A stretch of 64,000 nt of DNA, taken from Streptomyces alfalfae (GTDB taxonomy: Bacteria > Actinomycetota > Actinomycetes > Streptomycetales > Streptomycetaceae). The notes beneath the pieces are model-generated. The model did not search any database. It was not told the DNA's origin and saw only the letters and a program-made list of their open reading frames with translations. This document shows positions 27,338 through 36,171 of this stretch, piece by piece; positions within the stretch are counted from its first letter, which is position 1, and each line of letters opens with the position of its first letter. The translations under genes were made by a program, and so were the position numbers. The stretch lies in the NCBI RefSeq assembly GCF_004127445.1, contig NZ_QEXM01000045.1, positions 1 to 64,000 of the forward strand. The letters are read 5' to 3'.

Positions 27338-28984
27338 ATGGCAACGAACGGCATCCCAGGGCTGACACCATCCGGCCACGTCGACAGCTTCGCCCGGGAT
27401 CACCTCCCCCCGCGTGAGCAGTGGCCCGCCCTCGTCCACGACCGCCCCGAGCTGCACTACCCCGACCGCCTCAACTGCGGGGCCGAACTGCTCGACCGGA
27501 CCGTGGAGCGGCACGGCGCGGAGCGCCCCGCCTTCCGCGCCGCCTCCGGCGAGACCTGGACGTACGGCGAGCTGCGGGCCCGCGTCGACCGGATCGCCCA
27601 CGTGCTCACCGAGGAGCTCGGCGTCCTGCCCGGCCGGCGCGTGCTGCTGCGGGGGCCCACCTCCCCCTGGCTCGCCGCCTGCTGGCTCGCGGTGATGAAG
27701 GCGGGCGCGGTCGCCGTGACCGTCCTCGCCCAGCAGCGCGCGCAGGAGCTGGCCACCATGTGCGAGATCGCCGAGGTGCGGCACGCGCTGTGCGACACAC
27801 GGTCGGTCGACGACCTGATCAAGGCCGGGGTGCCCGGCCTGAACATCACCACGTACGGGGGTGAGGGGCCCGAGGATCTGCTCGTGCGCGCCGCCGGGCA
27901 TCCCGAGCCGTACGACGCCGTCGACACGGCGGCCGACGACGTCGCGCTCATCGCGTTCACGTCGGGGACCACGGGCCGCCCCAAGGGCTGCATGCACTTC
28001 CACCGCGACGTGCTCGGCATCGCCGACACCTTCGCGCGGCACATACTGAAGCCGACCCCCGACGACGTGTTCGCCGGCAGTCCCCCGCTCGGCTTCACCT
28101 TCGGCCTCGGCGGACTCGTCATCTTCCCGCTGCGCTTCGGCGCCTCGTCCGTCCTTCTCGAACAGGCGGGCCCCCGGCAGCTCCTGCCGGCCATCGGACG
28201 GCACGGGATATCGGTGCTGTTCACCGCCCCGACCGCGTACCGCACGATGCTCGACGAAGTCGACGCGTACGACATCACGTCGCTGCGGCGGTGCGTGTCG
28301 GCGGGCGAGAACCTGCCCGCGGCCACCTGGCAGGCCTGGAACCGGCGCACCGGGCACCGCATCATCAACGGCATCGGCGCGACCGAGCTGCTGCACATCT
28401 TCATCTCCGCCGCCGACGAGGCGATACGGCCCGGCACCACGGGACGCCCCGTGCCCGGCTGGCACGCGCGCGTGGTCGACGCTTCCGGGACCCCGCTGCC
28501 GAACGGCGAGCCCGGGCTGCTCGCGGTGCGCGGCCCCGTCGGCTGCCGCTACCTCTCCGACGAACGCCAGCTCCAGTACGTGCGGCACGGCTGGAACATC
28601 ACCGGCGACACCTACATACGCGACGACGACGGCTACTTCCGTTACGTCGCGCGCGCGGACGACATGATCATCTCCGCCGGGTACAACATCGCGGGCCCCG
28701 AGGTCGAGGAGGCCCTGCTGCGCCACCCCGACGTGGCGGAGACGGCGGTGGTCGGCCGCCCCGACGAGCTGCGCGGGCAGGTGGCCGTGGCGTACGTGGT
28801 CCCGCGCGCCGGGGCGAAGCCCGACGCGGACCGGCTGCGGGACTTCGTGAAGGCGGAACTCGTGCCCTACAAGTGCCCCCGGGAGATCGTCTTCCTGGAC
28901 GCGCTGCCCCGGACCGCGACCGGCAAGCTGCAGCGCTTCCGGCTGCGGTCCCGGACAGCGGCCGGACCGGGGCCCGTAGAGTGA
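27338..28984 (+). CDS. Aryl-CoA ligase (2-aminobenzoate/benzoate-CoA ligase type)
   Basis: A 548-residue AMP-binding enzyme that would activate an aromatic acid to its CoA thioester with ATP. The P-loop is FTSGTTGRPKGCMHFHRD (about 207-224), the adenylate-binding block GIGATELLHIFISA, then YRYVARADDMIISAGYNIAG and the catalytic Lys in ATGKLQR (about K530). The opening GHVDSFARDHLPPREQWP is typical of 2-aminobenzoate-CoA ligases. The neighbouring 2-aminobenzoyl-CoA/salicylyl-CoA hydroxylase makes anthranilate or salicylate the likely substrate. The PaaX gene follows 4 bp after the stop, on the same transcript. Confidence 0.9.
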   Translation: MATNGIPGLTPSGHVDSFARDHLPPREQWPALVHDRPELHYPDRLNCGAELLDRTVERHGAERPAFRAASGETWTYGELRARVDRIAHVLTEELGVLPGRRVLLRGPTSPWLAACWLAVMKAGAVAVTVLAQQRAQELATMCEIAEVRHALCDTRSVDDLIKAGVPGLNITTYGGEGPEDLLVRAAGHPEPYDAVDTAADDVALIAFTSGTTGRPKGCMHFHRDVLGIADTFARHILKPTPDDVFAGSPPLGFTFGLGGLVIFPLRFGASSVLLEQAGPRQLLPAIGRHGISVLFTAPTAYRTMLDEVDAYDITSLRRCVSAGENLPAATWQAWNRRTGHRIINGIGATELLHIFISAADEAIRPGTTGRPVPGWHARVVDASGTPLPNGEPGLLAVRGPVGCRYLSDERQLQYVRHGWNITGDTYIRDDDGYFRYVARADDMIISAGYNIAGPEVEEALLRHPDVAETAVVGRPDELRGQVAVAYVVPRAGAKPDADRLRDFVKAELVPYKCPREIVFLDALPRTATGKLQRFRLRSRTAAGPGPVE

Positions 28985-28988
28985 TCAC

Positions 28989-29813
28989 GTGTCCGAGCAG
29001 CACACTCCACGGTCCCTGATCGTCACCTTCTACGGCGCCTACGGCCGGGCCGCACCGGGCCCCGTGCCGGTCGCCGAGCTGGTGCGCCTCCTCGCGCCCG
29101 TCGGCGTCGACGCGCCCTCGGTGCGTTCGTCCGTCTCGCGGCTGAAGCGGCGCGGCCTGCTCGTGCCCGCGCGCACGGCGGCGGGCGCGGCGGGGTACGC
29201 GCTCTCGCCGGACGCCCGGCAGCTCCTGGAGGACGGCGACCGCCGCATCTACGGCACGGCCGCCGCCGGACGCGAGGGCGGCTGGGTCCTCGCGGTGTTC
29301 TCCGTGCCCGAGGCCGAGCGGCACAAGCGGCACGTGCTGCGCTCGCGCCTCGCGGGCCTGGGCTTCGGCACGGCGGCACCGGGCGTCTGGATCGCCCCCG
29401 CGCACCTCTACGAGGAGACCAGGCACACCCTGGAGCGCCTGCAACTGGCGGGTTACGTCGACCTGTTCCGCGGCGAGCACCTCGGCTACGCCCCGACCGC
29501 CGAGGCGGTGTCCCGCTGGTGGGACCTCGCCGCGCTGGCCAAGCAGCACGAGGCGTTCCTGGACCGCCATGAGCCGGTGCTCCGCTCCTGGGAGGCCCGC
29601 GAGGGCACCGCCCCGGAGCCCGAGGAGGCCTACCGCGACTACCTCCTCGCCCTCGACTCCTGGCGGCAGCTCCCCTACGCCGACCCCGGCCTCCCGGCGG
29701 AACTGCTCCCCGCCGACTGGCCCGGCGCCCGCTCGGCCGCGGTGTTCACCGCGCTGGACGACAGGCTCAGGGAGGCCGGGGCGCGCTTCGTCACGCCGGA
29801 CGCCGGCTCTTGA
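28989..29813 (+). CDS. PaaX family transcriptional regulator
   Basis: A 274-residue GntR-like regulator of the PaaX family, which senses aryl-CoA thioesters (phenylacetyl-CoA in E. coli). The N-terminal winged helix reads SLIVTFYGAYGR, VRSSVSRLKRRGLLVPAR, followed by GYALSPDARQLL; the C-terminal PaaX domain has LRSRLAGLGFGTAAPGVWIA and YRDYLLALDSWRQLPYADPG. The GTG start is 4 bp after the ligase stop, so it is probably coupled to it and reports on the ligase's own product. Its 3' end overlaps the converging hydroxylase gene by 23 bp. Confidence 0.92.
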   Translation: MSEQHTPRSLIVTFYGAYGRAAPGPVPVAELVRLLAPVGVDAPSVRSSVSRLKRRGLLVPARTAAGAAGYALSPDARQLLEDGDRRIYGTAAAGREGGWVLAVFSVPEAERHKRHVLRSRLAGLGFGTAAPGVWIAPAHLYEETRHTLERLQLAGYVDLFRGEHLGYAPTAEAVSRWWDLAALAKQHEAFLDRHEPVLRSWEAREGTAPEPEEAYRDYLLALDSWRQLPYADPGLPAELLPADWPGARSAAVFTALDDRLREAGARFVTPDAGS

Positions 29814-32082
29814 GCGTCAACCGCGGCTTCGGGGCGTCGGTGCGGCCGGTCTGCGGGCGGCGGCTGCCCGCGCGGTACTGGACCGGCCAGGGGGCGCCCG
29901 GGCCCTCGTAACCCTGTTCGGCGGCGGCGTGCAGCGTCCAGTGGGGGTCGTAGAGGTGCGGGCGGGCCAGCGCGCACAGGTCGGCGCGGCCCGCGAGGAG
30001 CAGGGAGTTGACGTCGTCCCAGGAGGAGATGGCGCCGACCGTGAGGACCGGGATGCCCGTCTCGTTGCGGATGCGGTCGGCGTAGGGGGTCTGGTAGGAG
30101 CGGCCGTAGGCGGGGCGCTCGTCGGCGACGACCTGGCCGGTGGAGACGTCGATCGCGTCCGCGCCGTGGGCGGCGAAGGCACGGGCGATCTCCACGGCGT
30201 CCTGCGCGGTCGTGCCGCCGTCGGCCCAGTCGGTGGCGGAGATCCGGACCGTCATCGGCTTGTCGGCGGGCCATGCGTCGCGGACCGCGTCGAACACTTC
30301 GAGCGGGTAGCGGAGCCTCGCCTCCAGTGAGCCGCCGTAGGCGTCCGTGCGGTGGTTGGTCAGGGGGGAGAGGAAGCCGGAGAGCAGATAGCCGTGCGCG
30401 CAGTGCAGTTCGAGCAGGTCGAAGCCGGCCCGCTCGGCGCGCGCGGCCGCCGCGGCGAACTCCTCGCGGATCTCCGTCAGACCGGCCCTCGACAGCTCGT
30501 GCGGGGTCTGGCTGCCCGGTTTGTACGGGAGCGGGGACGCCGCCAGGAGCGGCCAGTTGCCGTCGGGCAGCGGGTCGTCGATGCCCTCCCACATCAGTTT
30601 CGTCGAGCCCTTGCGGCCCGAGTGGCCGAGCTGCACGCCGATGGCGGTCCCGGGGGCCCGCGCGTGCGCGAAGTCGGTGATCCGCCGCCAGGCGTCGGCC
30701 TGCTCGGCGGTGTAGAGCCCGGCGCAGCCCGGCGTGATGCGGCCGTGCTCGCTGACGCAGACCATCTCGGTCATGACGAGGCCCGCGCCGCCGAGCGCCC
30801 TGGCGCCCAGGTGAACGAGGTGGAAGTCGCCGGGGACGCCGTCGACGGCGGAGTACATGTCCATGGGCGAGACGACGACGCGGTTGCGCAGGGTCAGGCC
30901 GCGCAGCCGGAAGGGCGTGAACATCGGCGGGGTGCCCTCCGGGCAGCCGAACTCGCGCTCGACGGCCCGCGTGAACTCCGCGTCGCGCAGCCGGAGGTTG
31001 TCGTGGGTGACGCGGCGGCTGCGGGTCAGCAGGTTGAAGGCGAACTGCCGCGGCGGCTGGTCCAGGTGGTCGGCGATGCGCTCGAACCACTCCAGGCTCG
31101 CGCGGGCCGCGCGCTGCGTGGAGGCGACCACCGGGCGGCGCTCGGCCTCGTACGCCCGGAGCGCGGCGGGCAGGCCGGGCTGTTCCTGGAGGCAGGCGGC
31201 GAGCGCGAGGGCGTCCTCGACGGCGAGCTTGGTGCCGGAGCCGATGGAGAAGTGGGCGGTGTGCGCGGCGTCGCCGATCAGCACCGTGTTCCCGTGTGAC
31301 CAGCGGGAGTTGACGACCGTGCGGAAGGTGGTCCAGGAGGAGTTGTTGCCGCGCAGGGGGCGGCCGCCGAGCGCGTCCGCGAAGATCTTGGCGCAGCGTT
31401 CGGTGGACTCGCGCTCGTCGAGCCCGTCGAAGCCGGCCGCCTCCCAGACCTCCTCGCGCATCTCGACGATGACGGTGGAGGCGTCGCGCGCGTAAGGGTA
31501 GCCGTGGAGCTGCATCACGCCGTGCTCGGTCTCGGCGATCTCGAAGCGGAACGCGTCGAAGGCGAAGTCGGCGGCCAGCCAGATGTACCGGCAGCGGTGC
31601 GTCGTGATCTCGGGGCCGAAGGCCTCGGCGTGCGCCTCGCGGGTGAGGCTGTGCACGCCGTCCGCCGCGACGACCAGGTCGTACGCCGTGGAGAGCTCGG
31701 CGGCGGGCGGCGCCTCGGCACGGAAGCGCAGCTCCACGCCGAGGTCGCGGCAGCGCTCGTGGAGGATCTGAAGGAGCCTGCGGCGGCCGAGCGCCGCGAA
31801 GCCGTGGCCCCCGGAGGTGTGCCGCCTCTCGCGGTGCACGATGTCGATGTCGTCCCAGCGCACGAACTCGGCCTGGAGCGCCGCGTGGACGGCCGGGTCG
31901 GCGTGCTCGATGCCGCCGAGCGTCTCGTCGGAGAGGACGACGCCGAAGCCGAAGGTGTCGTCCGGGGCGTTGCGCTCCCAGACGGTGACCTCGCGGGCGG
32001 GGTCGAGCCGCTTGAGCAGCGCGGCGGCGTAGAGACCGCCGGGGCCGCCGCCGATCACCGCGACGCGCCGCGCGGTGCTCAT
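29791..32082 (-). CDS. Bifunctional 2-aminobenzoyl-CoA/salicylyl-CoA hydroxylase-reductase
   Basis: A 763-residue fusion of two flavoproteins. Residues 1-380 are an aromatic FAD monooxygenase (VIGGGPGGLYAAALLKRL at 9-26, VVAADGVHS, LIGDAAHTAHFSIGSGTK at 268-285). Residues 387-760 are an Old Yellow Enzyme-type reductase (RGLTLRNRVVVSPMDMYSA, HCAHGYLLSGFLSPLTNHRT, DAYGGSLEARLRYPLEVFDA). This architecture is that of 2-aminobenzoyl-CoA monooxygenase/reductase of aerobic anthranilate degradation, also annotated as salicylyl-CoA 5-hydroxylase/oxidoreductase. The ATG overlaps the stop of the enoyl-CoA hydratase (ATGA), so the two are coupled. Which aryl-CoA it uses cannot be settled by reading. Confidence 0.92.
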   Translation of the reverse strand: MSTARRVAVIGGGPGGLYAAALLKRLDPAREVTVWERNAPDDTFGFGVVLSDETLGGIEHADPAVHAALQAEFVRWDDIDIVHRERRHTSGGHGFAALGRRRLLQILHERCRDLGVELRFRAEAPPAAELSTAYDLVVAADGVHSLTREAHAEAFGPEITTHRCRYIWLAADFAFDAFRFEIAETEHGVMQLHGYPYARDASTVIVEMREEVWEAAGFDGLDERESTERCAKIFADALGGRPLRGNNSSWTTFRTVVNSRWSHGNTVLIGDAAHTAHFSIGSGTKLAVEDALALAACLQEQPGLPAALRAYEAERRPVVASTQRAARASLEWFERIADHLDQPPRQFAFNLLTRSRRVTHDNLRLRDAEFTRAVEREFGCPEGTPPMFTPFRLRGLTLRNRVVVSPMDMYSAVDGVPGDFHLVHLGARALGGAGLVMTEMVCVSEHGRITPGCAGLYTAEQADAWRRITDFAHARAPGTAIGVQLGHSGRKGSTKLMWEGIDDPLPDGNWPLLAASPLPYKPGSQTPHELSRAGLTEIREEFAAAAARAERAGFDLLELHCAHGYLLSGFLSPLTNHRTDAYGGSLEARLRYPLEVFDAVRDAWPADKPMTVRISATDWADGGTTAQDAVEIARAFAAHGADAIDVSTGQVVADERPAYGRSYQTPYADRIRNETGIPVLTVGAISSWDDVNSLLLAGRADLCALARPHLYDPHWTLHAAAEQGYEGPGAPWPVQYRAGSRRPQTGRTDAPKPRLTLKSRRPA

Positions 32083-32906
32083 CGGCCCTGCCACTTCGGC
32101 GGGCGCTTCTCGGTGAACGCGGCGTGGAACTCCGCGTAGTCCTCGCCGTTCATGAGCAGGGCCTGGGTGGCCGCGTCCAGCTCCACGGAGGCGGCGAGCG
32201 GCATGTCCAGCTCCGCGGTGAGCAGGGCCTTGGTCTGGGCGTGGGCGAGGGCGGGGCCTTCGGCGAGGCGGCGGGCGAGGGCCTGGGCGGCCTCGGCGGC
32301 CCTGCCCTCCTCCGTCAGCTCGCTGATCAGGCCGATCCGCTCGGCCTCGGGGGCGCGCACCGGCTCGCCGAGCATGAGCAGCCGCGTGGCGTGGCCGAGG
32401 CCGACGACGCGGGGCAGCAGGTAGGCGGCGCCCATGTCGCCGCCGGAGAGGCCGACCCGGGTGAACAGGAAGGAGAACGTCGCCGAGGGGTCGGCGACCC
32501 GGAAGTCGGCGGCGAGGGCGAGCACGGCGCCCGCTCCTGCGGCCACGCCGTGCACACCGGCGACGACCGGGAAGGGGCACTCCCTGATCGCCCGCACGAC
32601 CTGGCCGGTCATCCGGTTGAAGTCCAGGAGCTGCGCCGTGTCCATGGCGAGGGTGGCGCCGATGATCTCGTCGACGTCGCCGCCGGAGCAGAAGCCGCGC
32701 CCCTCGCCGCCGAGCACGAGCGCGCGGACGGACCGTTCGCGGGACAGCTCGGCGAGCAGATCGCGCAGGTCGGCGTAGGCGCCGAAGGTGAGCGCGTTCA
32801 GCCGGTCGGGGCGGGCGAGGGTGACCGTGGCGACCCCGTCGTCGACGGTGAGGCTCAGATGGCGCCAGTCGGGGGTGCGGGTCGCGGAGCCGGTGAAAGG
32901 ACTCAT
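32079..32906 (-). CDS. Enoyl-CoA hydratase/isomerase family protein
   Basis: A 275-residue crotonase-fold protein. Oxyanion-hole segments are RALVLGGEGRGFCSGGDV (about 61-78) and GVHGVAAGAGAVLALAADFR. The usual second catalytic Glu of hydratases is replaced in FTRVGLSGGDMGAAYLLPR, where an Asp occupies the region, so it may act as an isomerase or ring-opening hydrolase instead. It is the first gene of a two-gene operon with the aminobenzoyl-CoA monooxygenase/reductase, expected to process the non-aromatic CoA thioester that enzyme makes. Confidence 0.9.
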   Translation of the reverse strand: MSPFTGSATRTPDWRHLSLTVDDGVATVTLARPDRLNALTFGAYADLRDLLAELSRERSVRALVLGGEGRGFCSGGDVDEIIGATLAMDTAQLLDFNRMTGQVVRAIRECPFPVVAGVHGVAAGAGAVLALAADFRVADPSATFSFLFTRVGLSGGDMGAAYLLPRVVGLGHATRLLMLGEPVRAPEAERIGLISELTEEGRAAEAAQALARRLAEGPALAHAQTKALLTAELDMPLAASVELDAATQALLMNGEDYAEFHAAFTEKRPPKWQGR

Positions 32907-32967
32907 GAGGTGCGGCCTCCTCGGCCTGGGGCTGGAGTTCGCTGCCTCACGAAGTTATCACCTGTCC

Positions 32968-32981
32968 GTGACCGTCGTCAC
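32968..32981 (-). promoter_or_regulatory. Second copy of the catabolic operator-like motif
   Basis: GTGACCGTCGTCAC is an inverted repeat (GTGAC-N4-GTCAC) and contains TGACCGTCGTCAC, differing at one base from the motif at 27257. It lies about 60-75 bp upstream of the enoyl-CoA hydratase start. Confidence 0.55.
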
Positions 32982-33089
32982 GAGGGCGCGATATCCTGCT
33001 GGTCTCCGCCCGGCTCCCCGGACCGGACCCGGGGACCCGCGGACGCCCCACGGCCACCCCTGTCGACATAGCGCTTAAGATTCGTACGG

Positions 33090-33548
33090 TTGAACGCGGG
33101 ACCGCCTGCCGCCCTGAACGGACCCACCTTGTACGAACCCCCCTTCCCCGCCTCCTGGCGCGTCGAGCTGCCGCACACGCCGGCGGCCGTACCGGTCGCG
33201 CGCGCCCTGGTCCGTACCGCGCTGACCGAGATCGCGTCGTCCGCCGACACCGACACCGCGGAGCTGCTCACCGCCGAGCTGGTCGCCAACGCCGTCGAGC
33301 ACACCGCGGGCGAGGACCCGATAGAGCTGGTCATCGAGCTGCTGCCGACCGGCTGCCAGGTCGAGGTGCACGATTCGAGCCCGCTGCCGCCCGGCGACCT
33401 GACCGCGCCCTGCCCTCCCGGCCCGCCGGACCCCTGGCAGGAACACGGGCGCGGCCTGCTCCTGATCCGCACCCTCAGCTCCTCCTGCGGGCACCGCGCC
33501 ACGGATTCCGGCAAGGCGGTGTGGTTCAGGCTGCCGGCCCGGGGCTGA
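33090..33548 (+). CDS. HATPase_c_2 ATP-binding regulatory protein
   Basis: A GHKL-fold protein of up to 152 residues, like RsbW-type anti-sigma kinases. The N box is AELLTAELVANAVEH, the G1 box VEVHDSSP and the G2 box GRGLLLIRTLSS. The start is uncertain: TTG 33090 lies 9 bp after TAAGAT, a possible -10 of a leaderless message, while a second TTG at 33129 would give a shorter, family-like opening (YEPPFPASWRVELP). Neither has a good ribosome-binding site. It stands alone, converging on the carbamoyltransferase gene. The partner is unknown. Confidence 0.78.
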   Translation: MNAGPPAALNGPTLYEPPFPASWRVELPHTPAAVPVARALVRTALTEIASSADTDTAELLTAELVANAVEHTAGEDPIELVIELLPTGCQVEVHDSSPLPPGDLTAPCPPGPPDPWQEHGRGLLLIRTLSSSCGHRATDSGKAVWFRLPARG

Positions 33549-33564
33549 ACGGAGCGGGACGTGC

Positions 33565-34563
33565 TCAGGAGAGCGTCGCGACCAGGACCGCCTTGATCGT
33601 GTGCAGGCGGTTCTCGGCCTCGTCGAAGACGACCGAGTACGGCGACTCGAAGACCTCGTCGGTGACCTCCAGGGACGTGGTCCCGAACCGCTCGTGCAGC
33701 TCGCGGCCGACCTCGGTGCCCAGGTCGTGGAAGGCCGGCAGGCAGTGCAGGAACCGCACGTCCGCGTTGCCGGTGGCGCGCAGGACGTCCATCGTCACGG
33801 CGTAGGGGGCGAGGGCGGTGATGCGCTCCTCCCAGACCTCCTTGGGCTCCCCCATGGAGACCCAGACGTCGGTGGCGACGAAGTCGGCGCCCCTGACCCC
33901 CTCGTCGACCGCCTCGGTGAGCGTGACGCGGGCGCCGCTGGCCACGGCGAGCTCACGGGCCCGCGCGATGGTCTCCTCGGCGGGCCAGTAGGCGCGCGGG
34001 GCCACGATCCGGATGTCCATGCCGAGCAGGGCGCCGGTGATCAGGTAGGAGTTGCCCATGTTCATGCGGGCGTCGCCGAGGTAGGCGAAGGCGACCTCGC
34101 CGAGGGGCTTGGCCGTGTGCTCGGTCACCGTCAGGATGTCGGCGAGCATCTGGGTGGGGTGCCAGACGTCGGTCAGGCCGTTGTAGACGGGGACGCCCGC
34201 GTGGGCGGCGAGCGTCTCGACGGTCTCCTGGGCGTCCCCGCGGAACTCGATCGCGTCGAACATCCGGCCGAGCACCCGGGCGGTGTCCTTGGCGGACTCC
34301 TTGTTCCCGATGTGCGAGCCGGACTGGTCGATGTACGTCGTCGACGCGCCCTGGTCGGCGGCGGCGACCTCGAAGGCGCAGCGCGTCCTCGTGGAGCTCT
34401 TCTCGAAGATCAGCGCGATGTTCCTGCCGGTCAGCCGCCGCACCTCGGTCCCCGCCCGCTTCGCCGCCTTCAGCTCGGCGGCGAGGGCGACCAGGCCACG
34501 GAACTCGTCGGCGGTGAAGTCCAGCTCCTTGAGGAAGTGGCGGCCGGTGAGGTGGGTGGCCAT
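33565..34563 (-). CDS. argF: Ornithine carbamoyltransferase
   Basis: A 332-residue enzyme linking ornithine and carbamoyl phosphate to citrulline (or, catabolically, the reverse). The carbamoyl-phosphate loop is SSTRTR (56-61), followed by GSHIGNKESAKDTARVLGR, DVWHPTQMLAD, and the ornithine-site HCLPAFHD. It lies downstream of arginine deiminase on the same strand with a 208-bp gap, which suggests a catabolic (ArcB) role in an arginine deiminase route; no arcC carbamate kinase is next to it. It could equally be the sole anabolic ArgF, so the symbol is provisional. Confidence 0.93.
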   Translation of the reverse strand: MATHLTGRHFLKELDFTADEFRGLVALAAELKAAKRAGTEVRRLTGRNIALIFEKSSTRTRCAFEVAAADQGASTTYIDQSGSHIGNKESAKDTARVLGRMFDAIEFRGDAQETVETLAAHAGVPVYNGLTDVWHPTQMLADILTVTEHTAKPLGEVAFAYLGDARMNMGNSYLITGALLGMDIRIVAPRAYWPAEETIARARELAVASGARVTLTEAVDEGVRGADFVATDVWVSMGEPKEVWEERITALAPYAVTMDVLRATGNADVRFLHCLPAFHDLGTEVGRELHERFGTTSLEVTDEVFESPYSVVFDEAENRLHTIKAVLVATLS

Positions 34564-34699
34564 GGTGATGCTCCTGGGGTGCGGATGGATGGACGGTGGA
34601 AACCATCGGAACCCTTGGAACTATATACGATCAACGGCAATTCTATGCAGCCACTGGCTACCCGGCATCCGCTCCCGCTCGGGTCAGGTCCCCGGTCCC

Positions 34700-34787
34700 C
34701 GGCCGCTCGTGGCCACGTCCCGGGCGCCGGCCGCCCGTGGGCCGGATCTCCGGCATCCGGCCGCTCGTGGGTCACATCCCCGGAACC
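34700..34787. repeat. Three tandem 28-30 bp repeats at the end of arcA
   Basis: Three copies begin CGGCCGCTCGTGG or a one-base variant at 34700, 34728 and 34758. The third overlaps the last codons and stop of the arginine deiminase gene. Similar CCGGTCGCGGCCGG units recur upstream of arcA. Confidence 0.7.
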
Positions 34788-36004
34788 CGGTCCCGCTCCA
34801 CGGGACAGCTCATGCATCGCGGCCCGCCCCTGCCGCGCCCCAGCTCGCTGCCCAGGATCTCGATGACCTCGATGCCCTGCTTGCGCAGATACGTGTTGGT
34901 CGTCGCGTTCCTCTCGTACGCGACCACGACCCCCGGCTCCACCGCGAGGACGTTGCAGCCGTCGTCCCACTGCTCGCGCTCGGCGGCGTGCACGTCCTGG
35001 GTGGCCGTGAGCACCCGGATGGAGTCGAGGCCGAGCGCCGCCGCGATCGCCCGGTGCATGTGCTCCGGCGGATGGTCGGTGACCTTGAGCTCCCGGTCGC
35101 CGACGCCCGGCTCGATGGTGTACGAGCGGAGCATGCCGAGACCCGCGTACTGCGTGAAGGTGTCGCCGTCGACCATCGTCATGACCGTGTCGAGGTGCAT
35201 GAAGGCGCGCCGCTTCGGCATGTCCAGGGCCACGATCGTCTGGGCCGAGCCCGCCGCGAAGAGCTTGTGCGCCAGCATCTCGACGGCCTGCGGGGTGGTG
35301 CGCTCGCTCATGCCGATGAGGACCGCGCCGCTGCCGATCACCAGGACGTCGCCGCCCTCGATGGTCGAGGGGTAGTCCGCCTGGCCCTGCGACCAGACGT
35401 TGAAGTCCTCGTCGCGGAAGAGCGGGTGGTGCCGGTAGATCGCCTCGAAGTGCACGGTCTCGCGCTGCCGGGCGGGCCAGCGCATCGCGTTGATGGAGAC
35501 GCCGTCGTAGATCCATGCGGAGGTGTCGCGCGTGAAGAGGTGGTTGGGCAGCGGGCCGAGCAGGAAGTCGTCCAGGTCCATGCAGTGGAAGCGCACGGAC
35601 GTCGGCTCGGCGTGGCGCTCCAGGAACTCGCGTTTGGTCATCCCGCCGACCAGCGCCTCCGCGAGGTCGACCGACGGCATCGTCTCGAACGCGGCCCGGA
35701 GGTGGTCCGTGGCCAGCGGGCCGTACTCCTTCTCGTCGAAGACGCGGTCGAGGACGAGGAGGCGCGCCGCGGGCACGTCGAGCGTCTCGCTGAGCAGGTC
35801 GCCGAAGAGGTGCACGGCGACGCCCCGGTCGCGCAGGACGTCCGCGAACCCGTCGTGCTCCTGGCGGGCCCTGCGCACCCACAGGACGTCGTCGAAGAGG
35901 AGCGCTTCCTTGTTGCTCGGCGTCAGCCGCTTGAGCTCCAGATCGGGGCGGTGCAGTATGACGCGGCGCAGCCGCCCGGCCTCGGAGTCGACATGGAATC
36001 CCAT
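34772..36004 (-). CDS. arcA: Arginine deiminase
   Basis: A 410-residue enzyme converting arginine to citrulline and ammonia. Family blocks include GFHVDSEAGRLRRVILHRPD at the start, FTRDTSAWIYDGVSINAMRW, HHPLFRDEDFNVW, IEGGDVLVIGSGAVLIGMSE, the active-site His in FMHLDTVMTMVD and the C-terminal nucleophile in GGPRCMSCPVERD (C397). I chose ATG 36004 over the ATG at 36013 because GGAAGG then lies at a normal distance. The product of this enzyme is the substrate of the downstream carbamoyltransferase acting in the catabolic direction. Confidence 0.95.
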   Translation of the reverse strand: MGFHVDSEAGRLRRVILHRPDLELKRLTPSNKEALLFDDVLWVRRARQEHDGFADVLRDRGVAVHLFGDLLSETLDVPAARLLVLDRVFDEKEYGPLATDHLRAAFETMPSVDLAEALVGGMTKREFLERHAEPTSVRFHCMDLDDFLLGPLPNHLFTRDTSAWIYDGVSINAMRWPARQRETVHFEAIYRHHPLFRDEDFNVWSQGQADYPSTIEGGDVLVIGSGAVLIGMSERTTPQAVEMLAHKLFAAGSAQTIVALDMPKRRAFMHLDTVMTMVDGDTFTQYAGLGMLRSYTIEPGVGDRELKVTDHPPEHMHRAIAAALGLDSIRVLTATQDVHAAEREQWDDGCNVLAVEPGVVVAYERNATTNTYLRKQGIEVIEILGSELGRGRGGPRCMSCPVERDRVPGM

Positions 36005-36062
36005 GGGGTCCATCCTTCCCCGGCTTGACGGCCTTCGCGCAGCCAATGTGCTACCTCGTGGC

Positions 36063-36095
36063 GGCTCCGGGCCACCGATTCGATGGCCCGGAGCC
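36063..36095 (-). terminator. Hairpin ending the Pnkp-Hen1 operon
   Basis: GGCTCCGGGCCA (36063-36074) pairs perfectly with TGGCCCGGAGCC (36084-36095), a 12-bp stem with a 9-nt loop, about 75 bp after the Pnkp stop and before arcA. Confidence 0.7.
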
Positions 36096-36116
36096 ACGGG
36101 GGCCCAGAGGCGCGGG

Positions 36117-36164
36117 CCGGTCGCGGCCGGGGACCGCTCATGGCTGCCGACCGGTCGCGGCCGG
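36117..36164. repeat. Direct repeat CCGGTCGCGGCCGG, two copies
   Basis: Copies at 36117-36130 and 36151-36164, 34 bp apart, in the gap between pnkp and arcA. They resemble the repeat units downstream of arcA. Confidence 0.5.
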
Positions 36165-36171
36165 AGGCCGG

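Noticed and set aside
34618..34660. ArgR box in front of argF
   Set aside because: The AT-rich patch ACTATATACG...ATTCTATGCAG has only one half-site-like segment. I could not make a convincing two-half ARG box.
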